Part shown: piece by piece, positions 17,401 to 25,600 of the stretch
Layout: every line of letters starts with the position of its first letter
Numbering within the stretch: position 1 is the first letter of the stretch
Assembly (NCBI GenBank): GCA_900543325.1
Contig: UQQU01000013.1
Coordinates: forward strand, 1-50,964
Length of the DNA stretch: 50,964 nucleotides
DNA from: an uncultured Clostridium sp.
GTDB lineage: Bacteria > Bacillota > Clostridia > Clostridiales > Clostridiaceae
Direction: 5' to 3'
Made by a program: the position numbers and the translations under genes
Notes under the pieces: model-generated
The model's input: the letters and a program-made list of their open reading frames with translations, nothing else
Told to the model about the DNA's origin: nothing
The model's database searches: none

Positions 17401-17874
17401 TTTAAAATTGATAATCCAATAATTAAGTCAAAGAAAGCCTTAACAGAGGAAGAAATTCAAGTTGAGGTATTAAAGAAGTTAAAGATGGATGGATTGTTAT
17501 TAAAGAATGTGGAGCTTGTTAAATCAATGGATAGAGATATGGAAACATACTCACTTATTATTCCAGCTGCTTTTAAAAAGGATGGAGATTTTACAAGTAC
17601 TAGTTCTGTAGTTACAGAATCACAGTTTGAATTATTAAGAAAATATGTTAATGATAAAATGATTGAAATATGCGAAGAAATGCTTAGTGGTGAGGTTAAG
17701 ATAGAACCATGTAAATCATCAAAAGTAACATATTGTGATTACTGTAATTATTCATCGATATGTCAATTTGATACCTCGATAAAAGATAATAAATATAAAA
17801 TAATATTAAAAAAGAAAAAAGATGATTTATGGAATGCAATGAGTAATAAAGTAAAAGTGGAGGAGGATGAATAG
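14443..17874 (+). CDS. addB: ATP-dependent helicase/deoxyribonuclease subunit B
   Basis: AddB pairs with AddA to process double-strand ends for RecA-dependent repair. Walker A is GRAGSGKS near residue 8. A RecB-type nuclease site lies near the C-terminus (GRVDRID then IVDYKSGS). The iron-sulfur cysteines are seen as YAQCPFSYY and the final cluster KVTYCDYCNYSSICQF. The 1143 residues are normal for AddB. The ATG at 14443 was chosen because AAGGAG ends 6 bp before it. addA follows after 2 bp, so the two subunits are coupled. Confidence 0.97.
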   Translation: MGIRFVFGRAGSGKSYYCLNQIKKKLTNDKNNKLIMLVPDQYTFQTEKKLLEYVGEKSLLRAEVLSFKRMATRVFDKCGGRAVNVIEDSGKNMLIYKLLKDKGEELQYFNRISKQQGFVGIVSKSITEFKKYNISEEILKEKELEIENKDLKEKISDLASIYETFNESLHKGYIDSEDILSILAQKLKECDLYNDAEIWIDEFTTFTPQQLEVLKVLAKQCKNVNIILCSDGEIQFTEGETDIFDVIKNTENRILKMMQENNISYKEPVNLNKKNIYRFKESKELGHIEKYFFNYPFKIYKDDCKDIRLYKANNNYSEIEWVAQDILKLVRDKGYRYKDIAVVCREIDSYDKITSVIFNEYNIPYFLDKKREILSNPLVVLIISALEILVTNWSYESVFKYVKSGLITLETNFIDKLENYILANGIKGYKWTRDLLTSQDEELTQEEIEIFEYMEEIRRPIINLYNKIKGDVTVRKYCTALYEFLLEINAFETMDKWLDDFNNKGMQDKIKEYTQVPAIVMDMLDQAVEVLGDEVVDLKTFSKILISGFEEKEIGVIPMALDQVNIGDIARIKGRDVKALYIVGANDGVLPSANKDEGILSDEDRIELKGMGIELASDTRSRVFEEQFMVYTALTIPSNYLMITYPMADFEGKSLRPSIIIPRLKKILPRLKEESEIFNNNLFNDKYHNITAPVPTFNELIEALRREYEKEEIEPYWVETFKWFEENEEFKDRTKIIFNGLNYTNLIEKIPREKIKRLYSNDNGRLMFSVSRIEKYAQCPFSYYVQYGLKAKDRKVYEFTAPDLGSFMHDILDQFTNKIRKENILWGDLTKDKCAEIVNELVNNKLKSETNSILNSNKKYQYFSERFKKTITKSVTVISEQMRKGEFDIFKSEFDFGDFKDSDPIKLQLPSKETVYLKGRVDRIDKVDLNGETYIRIVDYKSGSKSFDLNELYYGLQIQLLVYLDAILKNSEQILKTQCMPGGILYFKIDNPIIKSKKALTEEEIQVEVLKKLKMDGLLLKNVELVKSMDRDMETYSLIIPAAFKKDGDFTSTSSVVTESQFELLRKYVNDKMIEICEEMLSGEVKIEPCKSSKVTYCDYCNYSSICQFDTSIKDNKYKIILKKKKDDLWNAMSNKVKVEEDE

Positions 17875-17876
17875 AT

Positions 17877-20800
17877 ATGGGAGCTACTAAATGGACTAAT
17901 GAACAGCTTCAAGCTATAGAAACAAGAAGATGTAATTTGCTAGTAGCAGCTGCTGCAGGTTCAGGAAAAACAGCTGTTTTAGTTGAGAGAATTATAAGAA
18001 TAATAACAGATGAAGAAAATCCAGTAGATATTGATAAGCTTTTAGTTGTTACATTTACTAGTGCAGCAGCATCAGAGATGAGAGAGAGAATAGCAGCAGC
18101 TATATCAAAGGCTTTAGAGAAAAGTCCTAACTCTAAAAATCTTCAAAGACAACTTACCTTATTAGGTAGAGCTAATATTACTACTATGCACTCCTTTTGT
18201 TTAGATGTAATTAAAAATTATTTTTATACTATTGATTTAGATCCTAGCTTTAGAATAGGTGATGAAACAGAAGCAACTTTAATGAAAAATGAAATAATTG
18301 AAGAGCTTTTTGAAGAGTACTATGAAGAAGATAATGAAGAGTTTAAAGAACTAATAGAAGCATATAGTGGTTCTAAAGATGATGAAAAGTTAAAAGAAAT
18401 GATACTTTCTTTATATAGATTTTCTATGAGTGGGCCTTGGCCAGAAAAATGGTTGATAGAGAAGGCTGAAGCTTTTAATATTAGCACTTTAGAAGAACTT
18501 GATAAGAGTGAATGGGTAAAGGTGCTAAAGGAAAGTTTAAGAGTTGAATTAAATGGGTTCTTAAATATGTACAGAAAAGCCATTGAAATAATTAATGATA
18601 CAGATGGTTTAGAACCATATTTAGATGCTTTTAATAGTGATTATGATCATTTATTAAGGGCTTATGAAAGCTTAGATAGTGGTTTAAATGATATTTATAT
18701 TGCTTTAAGTTCTATTTCATTTATTAAGTTAAAGACAGTTAAGAAGAATCAAGTTTCTGATGAAAATGCTCAAAATTCAGTTAAGAGTATAAGAGATTCA
18801 GTTAAGAAAAAAATGAAATCATTAATTGAAAGTACATTTGAATTTACTCCACAAGAGGCTTTAGATGGAATAATAGGTGTATATCCTTTTATGAAGACTT
18901 TAGCAACTATAACTCTTGAATTTTCAAAGAGATTTGATGAGAAGAAAAGAGAAAAAAATATACTGGATTTTAATGACCTAGAGCATCTTTGCTTAAAAAT
19001 ATTAATTGATAAGGATGAAAATAATAATATTGTACCATCTAAAGTTGCAGAACATTTTATGGAGTTCTTTGATGAAGTATTAGTAGATGAATATCAAGAT
19101 TCTAATAATGTTCAAGAAACTATAATAGATTTAGTTTCAAGAAGAAGATATGAAGAATCTAACGTATTTATGGTTGGAGATGTTAAGCAAAGTATATATA
19201 GATTTAGACAGGCAAAACCAGAGTTATTTTTAGATAAATATAATAGATATTCTTTAGAGGATGGAAGTAAAGATAGGAAGATTCAATTATATAAAAATTT
19301 TAGAAGTAGGCAAGAGGTAATTGAAGGCGTAAACTATATATTTAAGATGGTTATGTCTAATACAGTAGGTGAACTTGAATATACTGATGAAGAAGCATTG
19401 AACTTAGGTGCAAGCTTTAAGGAAGCTAATGATGAAGAAGCAATCGTAGGAGGCGAAATTGAGCTTCATATATTAGATAAGTCAGGTATTGTTAAGGAAG
19501 AAGAAGTTGTAGATGAAGATAGTGAAGATGGAAGTAAAGAAGAGGAAGAAGATATAGATGCTATTACTCTTGAAGCCAAAATAGTAGCAAAGAGAATACA
19601 TGAGTTATTTGAAACTAGAGATGGCAAAAAGTTTAAGGTATTTGATAAGGATACTAATGAATATAGAGATGTTAGATATAAGGATATAGTTATTCTTTTA
19701 AGAGCAACAAAAAATTGGGCAGAAATATTTTTAGATGAATTAGGAGCTGAAGGTATTCCTGTATATGCTGATACTGGTAGTGGATATTTTGAATCTATTG
19801 AAATTAGAACTATAATGTCTTTACTTAAGATAATAGATAATCCACTTCAAGATGTACCTATGATAGCAACTTTAAGATCACCTATATGTGGATTTACTGC
19901 TGAAGAATTAAGTGACTTAAGATTATTAAATAAAGATTTATATTTTTATGAAATAATAAAAGAAGTCCATGAAGGAAATTATGAAGTAAATGAGGAATTA
20001 AAGTTTAAATGTAATAATTTTATTGAAGACTTATCTAAGTGGAGAGAAAGAGCGATATATACTCCAATAGATGAATTCATATGGTATCTTTATATGGATA
20101 CTGCATTTTATGGGTATGTTGGAGCAATGCCTAATGGAAAGCTTAGACAGGCAAATTTAAAAATTCTTTTCCAAAGAGCAAAACAATATGAAAGCACTAG
20201 TTTTAAGGGATTATTTAATTTTATAAATTTTATTAATAAATTAAGAAAGTCTTCAGGAGATATGGGAAGTGCGAAAGTCCTTGGAGAAAATGAAGATGTA
20301 GTAAGAATTATGAGTATTCATAAGAGTAAAGGGCTTGAGTTTCCAGTAGTATTTACTAGTGGAATGGGTAAGCAGTTTAATTTAATGGATTTATCAAATT
20401 CTATTTTATATCATGAAGAATTAGGTTTTGGACCTAGTTATGTTAACTTAGAAACTAGAAATTCATATTCAACTTTAGCAAAAGAGGCTATAAAGAAAAG
20501 AATAAGATTAGAAACTTTATCTGAAGAAATGAGAATACTTTATGTTGCATTTACTAGAGCAAAGGAAAAGTTAATTATTACTGGAGCAACTAGTAATTTA
20601 GAAAAAGCAATTAATAGTTGGCTATCATCAGCTTCATTAGATGATAATATAATTTTACCTTCTGAAGTTTTAAAAGGAAAATCCTATTTAGATTGGATTG
20701 CTATGGCTATGTGTAAACATACCTGTGGAGAAAAATTAAGAGGGGTTACCGGTGCTACTAGAGACTTAATCACAAGTGACTTTTCCACATGGAATATCAA

Positions 20801-21632
20801 ATTCTGGACAAAAGACTTATTAACAGTGGATAAAAATTTAGAGCCTGTGGATAAAATTGAAGATGATAGTCTGTTTATAACTTCTAAAAATGTTGTTGTG
20901 GATAAAGAAATAAGCAGAAGGCTTGACTATAAATATAAATTTATAGAAGGTGCAATGCTACCAAGTAATATTTCTGTTTCTGATTTAAAGAAAAAAGAAT
21001 TTACTTATGGTGATGAGGTGCATGACACTGTAGAAGTATTTAAAGAGAAAGAAGTTTTAAAACCTAAATTTTTAAAAGAAGAAAAGGGATTATCTGCGGC
21101 TGAAAGAGGAACTGTAATTCACTATGTTATGCAAAGATTGAATTATGATAGGGTAAGCACAATTGGTGAAATTAAAACACAAATAGAAGAAATGGTACTA
21201 GATAATTCACTAACAGAAAAGGAAGCTTCCTCTGTATGGTATAAGAAAATATATAATTTCTTTAACAGTAAATTAGGCGAGAGATTATTGAAAGCTTATA
21301 AAGAAGATAGATTGGTAAGCAGAGAGCTACCTTTCTTTACTGAATTAAGTAGTGTAGAATATGATCCTGAATTAAATAAAGATGTTTATATAGATGAAAA
21401 GATTAGACTTCAAGGAATAATGGATTGTTTCTTTGAGGAAGAGGATGGAATAGTCCTTTTAGACTATAAGACTGATTATGTTGAAGAAGGAAAAGTTGAT
21501 GAAATAATTGAAAGATATAGAGCTCAACTTAAGTATTATAAGGATGCTTTAGAGAAGATAACAGAGAAAAGAGTAAAGGAAAGTTATCTTTACTTATTCG
21601 GAATAGATAGAGAAATTTTAGTGGAAATTTAA
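17877..21632 (+). CDS. addA: ATP-dependent helicase/nuclease subunit A
   Basis: AddA is the UvrD-like helicase and second nuclease of the AddAB end-processing complex. It opens with TNEQLQAIE (Q motif) and Walker A AAAAGSGKT at 24-32. The DEYQDSN helicase motif, DVKQSIYRFR and RIMSIHKSKGLEFPVV follow in order. The C-terminal nuclease carries GIMDCFFEE and LLDYKTDYV. The length of 1251 residues fits. The ATG at 17877 uses GGAGGAGG inside the addB end. An acidic stretch around residues 540-562 (EEEVVDEDSEDGSKEEEED) looks like a flexible linker. A hairpin follows at 21660. Confidence 0.97.
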   Translation: MGATKWTNEQLQAIETRRCNLLVAAAAGSGKTAVLVERIIRIITDEENPVDIDKLLVVTFTSAAASEMRERIAAAISKALEKSPNSKNLQRQLTLLGRANITTMHSFCLDVIKNYFYTIDLDPSFRIGDETEATLMKNEIIEELFEEYYEEDNEEFKELIEAYSGSKDDEKLKEMILSLYRFSMSGPWPEKWLIEKAEAFNISTLEELDKSEWVKVLKESLRVELNGFLNMYRKAIEIINDTDGLEPYLDAFNSDYDHLLRAYESLDSGLNDIYIALSSISFIKLKTVKKNQVSDENAQNSVKSIRDSVKKKMKSLIESTFEFTPQEALDGIIGVYPFMKTLATITLEFSKRFDEKKREKNILDFNDLEHLCLKILIDKDENNNIVPSKVAEHFMEFFDEVLVDEYQDSNNVQETIIDLVSRRRYEESNVFMVGDVKQSIYRFRQAKPELFLDKYNRYSLEDGSKDRKIQLYKNFRSRQEVIEGVNYIFKMVMSNTVGELEYTDEEALNLGASFKEANDEEAIVGGEIELHILDKSGIVKEEEVVDEDSEDGSKEEEEDIDAITLEAKIVAKRIHELFETRDGKKFKVFDKDTNEYRDVRYKDIVILLRATKNWAEIFLDELGAEGIPVYADTGSGYFESIEIRTIMSLLKIIDNPLQDVPMIATLRSPICGFTAEELSDLRLLNKDLYFYEIIKEVHEGNYEVNEELKFKCNNFIEDLSKWRERAIYTPIDEFIWYLYMDTAFYGYVGAMPNGKLRQANLKILFQRAKQYESTSFKGLFNFINFINKLRKSSGDMGSAKVLGENEDVVRIMSIHKSKGLEFPVVFTSGMGKQFNLMDLSNSILYHEELGFGPSYVNLETRNSYSTLAKEAIKKRIRLETLSEEMRILYVAFTRAKEKLIITGATSNLEKAINSWLSSASLDDNIILPSEVLKGKSYLDWIAMAMCKHTCGEKLRGVTGATRDLITSDFSTWNIKFWTKDLLTVDKNLEPVDKIEDDSLFITSKNVVVDKEISRRLDYKYKFIEGAMLPSNISVSDLKKKEFTYGDEVHDTVEVFKEKEVLKPKFLKEEKGLSAAERGTVIHYVMQRLNYDRVSTIGEIKTQIEEMVLDNSLTEKEASSVWYKKIYNFFNSKLGERLLKAYKEDRLVSRELPFFTELSSVEYDPELNKDVYIDEKIRLQGIMDCFFEEEDGIVLLDYKTDYVEEGKVDEIIERYRAQLKYYKDALEKITEKRVKESYLYLFGIDREILVEI

Positions 21633-21659
21633 CTTTTAAAATATGATATAGAGTATATT

Positions 21660-21699
21660 CACCTAAAGTTCAAACAATTATATTATTGGACTTTAGGTG
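21660..21699. terminator. Hairpin between addA and the convergent HTH gene
   Basis: CACCTAAAGTTCAA pairs with TTGGACTTTAGGTG with one wobble position. The T tracts are weak on both sides. It lies between two convergent genes and probably serves both. Confidence 0.65.
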
Positions 21700-21731
21700 T
21701 TAAAATTCTAACTAGCTCTACAAATTGAAAT

Positions 21732-22166
21732 TTATGGTTCTAATTCTTTCAAGAAAAAACGTAATGACATTACTGTTTTAGATATCTTATATTTACTTTC
21801 TAAAGAAACTAATTCAGGATTTTCCACTAAATCATTAACTTCTTTTTCACTAACTCCAGACATCAATGAAATTGTTTCTGCCGAGATATTATGATATTCT
21901 AATAAAACTTGCAAAAATGCCCCAATTTTTAAATCGGCATTATCTCTCCCTATAAGTTCAAGCATTATAATTAAATCAGACATCTTATCAAAGTTTTTAG
22001 AGTTTTCAAATAGCGCTTTTTCATCTTTGCTTAAAATAACGTCTTTTTTTACATCTAATAATTTTGAAAGTGTATCTATATTGAATTTGTATTTTTCAAT
22101 CAATAGTTGCAATGTTTCCATTACATATTTCAACGTTACCACCTTTAAATCTTTAATTTCTTCCAT
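21732..22166 (-). CDS. Uncharacterised HTH-like protein
   Basis: The 144-residue protein is not assigned to a characterised family. It shows two segments that look like helix-turn-helix units: IDTLSKLLDVKKDVI (about 31-45) and SAETISLMSGVSEKEVNDLV (about 94-113). The arrangement suggests a duplicated HTH, perhaps a DNA-binding regulator. GGGGAGA precedes the ATG on the minus strand. It is divergent from the small membrane peptide gene. The space between them holds an 8-bp inverted repeat (22238-22260) that carries both -10 boxes, so it may regulate itself and that peptide. Confidence 0.75.
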   Translation of the reverse strand: MEEIKDLKVVTLKYVMETLQLLIEKYKFNIDTLSKLLDVKKDVILSKDEKALFENSKNFDKMSDLIIMLELIGRDNADLKIGAFLQVLLEYHNISAETISLMSGVSEKEVNDLVENPELVSLESKYKISKTVMSLRFFLKELEP

Positions 22167-22237
22167 ATTAATTCTCCCCTTAAAATTCCTGTTTTTTTAT
22201 TAGATTAATTATTTTACCATATATTTCTTATGTGTAT

Positions 22238-22260
22238 ATTATACCTAAATATGGTATAAT
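22238..22260. promoter_or_regulatory. Divergent promoter with an inverted repeat
   Basis: ATTATACC (22238-22245) and GGTATAAT (22253-22260) are an exact inverted repeat with a 7-bp spacer. The right arm holds an extended -10 (TGGTATAAT) for the small peptide gene. The left arm, read on the minus strand, holds TATAAT for the HTH gene. A protein on this repeat would cover both promoters. Confidence 0.7.
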
Positions 22261-22289
22261 TCTAAAGTGATATTTTGAAATACCGTAAA

Positions 22290-22358
22290 GGATGGATACG
22301 GTGGTTGTACGTTTTCCCACCTTGGGTTATTGGTGATTTTCATCATAACTTAAGGTGG
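22290..22358 (+). promoter_or_regulatory. Structured leader that can sequester the ribosome site
   Basis: CCACC (22317-22321) can pair with upstream GGTGG (22300-22304). Extended as CCACCTT (22317-22323), it can instead pair with AAGGTGG (22352-22358), the ribosome site of the small peptide. The two pairings exclude each other. A small TGAT/ATCA hairpin lies between them. Confidence 0.5.
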
Positions 22359-22369
22359 TGGTATTAGAT

Positions 22370-22534
22370 ATGATACTTGCTTTATTAATTTCATTAATAT
22401 TTTTATTAATAATTATAATTAAAGCCTTAAGTTCAAAATCTAAACTTTTAGAATTTGAACTTAATATAGGTATTAAATGTTTTAAGCTAAAATTTAAAAC
22501 AAATGAAAAAAGCACTCCATCCCAGCAAGAATAG
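22370..22534 (+). CDS. Small membrane peptide, possible type I toxin
   Basis: The 54-residue product starts with a membrane segment (ILALLISLIFLLIIIIKAL, residues 2-20). A Lys-rich amphipathic tail follows, with KCFKLKFKTNEK. I do not recognise a family. Size, single membrane helix, basic tail, a foldable leader and a possible antisense transcript over its 3' end resemble type I toxin genes. AAGGTGGTGG precedes the ATG at 22370 with a longish spacer. The stop codon lies in the loop of a hairpin (22504-22547) that can act as a terminator on both strands. Expression is unproven. Confidence 0.6.
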   Translation: MILALLISLIFLLIIIIKALSSKSKLLEFELNIGIKCFKLKFKTNEKSTPSQQE

Positions 22535-22547
22535 TTGTGCTTTTTCA
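22504..22547. terminator. Bidirectional hairpin over the end of the small peptide gene
   Basis: TGAAAAA(A)GCAC pairs with GTGCTTTTTCA around a 21-nt loop that contains the peptide stop codon. On the minus strand the stem ends in GTGCTTTTTTC, a good T tract. Confidence 0.7.
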
Positions 22548-22687
22548 TAATTAAAATTTTTTAATTGAATCTAATAGCCCTAAAACTAAAAAACGTTCTA
22601 AGAATTGCTTAGTGTTACCAGCACTAAGCTTTTCTTATTTGCACTTCTGTGTAAGTGCGAATAGCTAAATCAAAGATTTAGATTCTT
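22504..22687 (-). ncRNA. Possible antisense RNA to the small peptide mRNA
   Basis: On the minus strand an extended -10 TGATATAAT lies at 22694-22702. A transcript from about 22687 would fold three hairpins: CTAAATC/GATTTAG at 22665-22681, GCACTT/AAGTGC at 22639-22661 and GCTTAGTG/CACTAAGC at 22607-22629. It would then end at the hairpin over the peptide stop codon. No clear -35 is seen. It could equally be the 3' end of the cca transcript. Confidence 0.4.
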
Positions 22688-22745
22688 ACTTATATTATAT
22701 CAAATTTTTATAGAAAATAAACTTAAATTATATTTTTAAATTAAT

Positions 22746-24086
22746 CTAAAGAAAGTTTTGAGCTATTTCTAAAAGGCTTTCTTTATTATTTAAATTTTTA
22801 TCATCTAAAACACTTTCTAATAAAAATGTTAGTATTTCGCCAATAATTTTTCCAGGTTTAATATTTAAATGTGTCATTAAATCAGAACCAGTAACAGCTA
22901 AATCTTTTATGTAAAGTGGTTCATTATTTTTAAGTATTAATTTTACTCTATCAGAGATATAATTAACTTTCTTTAAGAAAGGAACTGGGTCCCATAGTGA
23001 ATTTATATCTGCTTTTTGAAGTTCAAAAAGTGTAAATATGTTTTCACTTCCAACACGTCTTAATAATCTTTTAATTTCACCATCTGTAGGCATATAATTT
23101 ACATCTAAAACTAAATGATCATAAATAATTTTAGAAACCTTATCTATAGTAGTATTATCAAATTTAAGTCTTGATAATATTGGTTTACATATTATTGCAC
23201 CTTCTTGAGCATGACCAGGGAAGTAACAATGACCATTAGGCAATTGTTTTAATGTATTAAGCTTACCAACATCATGGAAAAGAGCTGATAATCTTAAAAT
23301 TAAGTCATTACTTGAGGTATTGTTTATTACATTTAATGTATGATTAAAAACATCTCTATTATGGTTATTACAAAGAGGTGTGTAACCAACTAAGCTATAA
23401 ATTTCAGGAATAATTATTTCTAATATTCCTGTATCTTTAAGTAAGTTTAGACCATCACAAGGACTATTAGAAATTAATATTTTACATAATTCGTCTCTAA
23501 TACGTTCAATACTAATATTTTTTATTAACTTATAGTTTTCCTTTATAGCTAAATATGTTAATTCATCAATTTCAAAGCCTAATTGGCAGCTAAATCTAAT
23601 TGCACGCAACATTCTTAAAGCATCTTCTTGAAATCTTTTATTAGGATCTCCAACAGCTTTAATTATTTTATTTTTTATGTCATCTATTCCATTAAAATAA
23701 TCTATAAGACCTTCTTTATTATTATAAGCTAAAGCATTAACTGTAAAATCACGTCTTGATAAGTCTTCTTTTATATTTGAAACAAATTCAACAGATTCAG
23801 GATGACGATTATCTAAATAATTTCCTTCTGTTCTGTAAGTAGTAACTTCTAGATTTTCATTATCTAATACAACAGTAACTGTTCCATGTTTTATTCCAGT
23901 TGGGATTGTTTTTTCAAATAGTGATTCTGTTATATTAGGTAAAGCAGATGTTGTTATATCGTAATCTTTGGGTGTTAAACCAATTAAGCAATCTCTAACG
24001 CATCCACCAACCATAAAAGCTTCATAATTGTTGTTATAAAATGTATCTATAATAAATTGAACATTATTAGGTATATTAATAAACAT
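22746..24086 (-). CDS. cca: CCA tRNA nucleotidyltransferase
   Basis: The enzyme adds or repairs the CCA end of tRNAs. The 446-residue protein has the class II nucleotidyltransferase head, with VGGCVRDCLIG and DYDITT holding the metal-binding Asp pair. The basic RRDFTVNALAYN and the RRAI-type RMLRAIRFS segments follow. A C-terminal HD domain is present (LFHDVGKL). The start is the second ATG of the frame, giving MFINIPNNVQ, because AAAGGATG lies at the right distance; the first ATG is inside that ribosome site. All tRNAs seen in this window encode CCA, so here the enzyme mainly serves repair and quality control. Confidence 0.95.
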   Translation of the reverse strand: MFINIPNNVQFIIDTFYNNNYEAFMVGGCVRDCLIGLTPKDYDITTSALPNITESLFEKTIPTGIKHGTVTVVLDNENLEVTTYRTEGNYLDNRHPESVEFVSNIKEDLSRRDFTVNALAYNNKEGLIDYFNGIDDIKNKIIKAVGDPNKRFQEDALRMLRAIRFSCQLGFEIDELTYLAIKENYKLIKNISIERIRDELCKILISNSPCDGLNLLKDTGILEIIIPEIYSLVGYTPLCNNHNRDVFNHTLNVINNTSSNDLILRLSALFHDVGKLNTLKQLPNGHCYFPGHAQEGAIICKPILSRLKFDNTTIDKVSKIIYDHLVLDVNYMPTDGEIKRLLRRVGSENIFTLFELQKADINSLWDPVPFLKKVNYISDRVKLILKNNEPLYIKDLAVTGSDLMTHLNIKPGKIIGEILTFLLESVLDDKNLNNKESLLEIAQNFL

Positions 24087-24157
24087 AAAAATCATCCTTT
24101 AAAAATAAGTATTATTAATATATTTTATCATAAAGATTATGTAAAAAGTTAATAGTA

Positions 24158-24213
24158 AAAAAATAAGGCTATATATCAAATCTATATTTAAATAAATTTG
24201 ATATATAGCTTTT
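24158..24213 (-). terminator. Terminator of the L,D-transpeptidase gene
   Basis: GCTATATATCAAA and TTTGATATATAGC are exact complements around an AT-rich loop. On the minus strand a T-rich tract (CTTATTTTTTT) follows. It also ends with AGCTTTT on the plus strand. Confidence 0.85.
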
Positions 24214-24217
24214 AGAT

Positions 24218-25420
24218 TTAATTAATTATTACTTTTGTACCAGCTTCGATATTATCATAAATCCATTTAGCATCATTTGTTTTTAATCTAATACAGCCGT
24301 GAGAAGCTGGAGTACCTAAAGTATTATCTACAACCTCACTTTGGTCCTCATTATAAGGAACAGAGTGGAATAAATAATCACCATAGAATTGCACCCAATA
24401 CTTTCCACCTTGTTGATACTTATCTGAAAAGAACCAATCTCCACGTTCACGAACATCAAAAATTCCAGTTGGTGTCTTTTCATCATCTATGCCTGTAGAG
24501 CAAGTAAATGATTTAATGGTATCCCATTTATTCATAGTTCCTTTATAAACATATGTCATTTGTTCAGATAAGTTTACATATATTAAATATGGAGTTAAGC
24601 TTTCTATGTTTAAAGTGTTTATGTTACTACTAGTAATTGATTGAAGCAATTGATTAGAAGTTAAAGTTGAATTTTGACTATCATTAGCACCTATAGAAGC
24701 TAGATAATTTTCTTTAGCCTCAGCTATGGAATCAATTTTATTATTAATATCAGCATCATCTTCAGTGATTATAGAAGTATCAGCATTAGATAATAAATTT
24801 ATAGCTTTAGTATAATAATCATCCTTAACCAAATCATCAGCTTCTTTAAATAAATTATCTTTATAATCAGTGATACATTTCTCTATGTAATTAGTTGCAT
24901 CACTATAATATTTAGAAGAATCAGGTATTTTGTTTAATAAGTTAATAGCCGTAGCAAAATCACCATTATTACAATTATCTAATCCTAAATCTAAAATTGC
25001 TTTATAATCAGCATCATCTTCAGGGATATAATTATCATCTAATGAAATTATTACTTTATTCAATGATGAATTTAATATATTATAGCTTTTAATTTCATTT
25101 AAAACTACTAAAGCTTTTGATTTATTATCTTCATTATCTAAAATAGAATCACATAAATTTTTTACTACAGATGAAAAATAAGTATTCAAGTCTTTATTTA
25201 AAGTTTTCTTTTTTAATTTTAAATAAATATTATCATCTGTAATGACTTCTTTAGCAGCAGTAAAATCACAACTATTAAATTTCGAGAAAAAGTCATCTGT
25301 AATTAAAGAATATTTGTAATTTATATAGTAATTAGCAGCAAATACTAGTAATAATCCAGCAAAAATAATTGTAATAAATTTAAAAACACTTTTTTTAGGT
25401 TTTCGAAATAAATTTCTCAA
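24218..25420 (-). CDS. L,D-transpeptidase with membrane anchor and repeat region
   Basis: The 400-residue protein has one N-terminal membrane anchor (about 14-33, FITIIFAGLLLVFAANYY). A Asp/Asn-rich helical region with TPR-like repeats (about 35-250) follows, then a YkuD catalytic domain (about 275-400). The catalytic signature SHGCIRL is present with Cys376, and the upstream histidine is in LFHSVPY. Such enzymes form 3-3 cross-links in peptidoglycan or attach proteins to it, outside the membrane. The gene has its own terminator, and AAGGAGGT precedes the ATG on the minus strand. Substrate preference cannot be read from the sequence. Confidence 0.92.
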   Translation of the reverse strand: MRNLFRKPKKSVFKFITIIFAGLLLVFAANYYINYKYSLITDDFFSKFNSCDFTAAKEVITDDNIYLKLKKKTLNKDLNTYFSSVVKNLCDSILDNEDNKSKALVVLNEIKSYNILNSSLNKVIISLDDNYIPEDDADYKAILDLGLDNCNNGDFATAINLLNKIPDSSKYYSDATNYIEKCITDYKDNLFKEADDLVKDDYYTKAINLLSNADTSIITEDDADINNKIDSIAEAKENYLASIGANDSQNSTLTSNQLLQSITSSNINTLNIESLTPYLIYVNLSEQMTYVYKGTMNKWDTIKSFTCSTGIDDEKTPTGIFDVRERGDWFFSDKYQQGGKYWVQFYGDYLFHSVPYNEDQSEVVDNTLGTPASHGCIRLKTNDAKWIYDNIEAGTKVIIN

Positions 25421-25523
25421 TTAAATACCTCCTTATGCTTTATTATTAATAATTGACTACTTTCTTTATTTTTAAACCTATATCAAGGGAATTTACAAAA
25501 AGTACATAAGAAAATTTAGAAAA

Positions 25524-25535
25524 ATATGTTATAAT
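25524..25535 (+). promoter_or_regulatory. Extended -10 promoter of the DUF1189 gene
   Basis: ATGTTATAAT provides TG-N-TATAAT, with no strong -35. It lies about 65 bp before the start codon. Confidence 0.5.
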
Positions 25536-25600
25536 CAAAATGTAAAAATACTAATATAGTATTAAATTTATTATAAGTAATTATGTCTTATGGAGGAGTA

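Noticed and set aside
20824..20906. Three GTGGATAA sequences in addA, resembling DnaA boxes
   Set aside because: They are repeated Val-Asp-Lys codons in a coding region with irregular spacing. I treat them as codon coincidence.
22327..22548. Minus-strand frame of 73 codons over the small peptide gene
   Set aside because: It is a mirror of the plus-strand gene and its leader, with no ribosome site and implausible composition. The minus strand here is better explained as non-coding.
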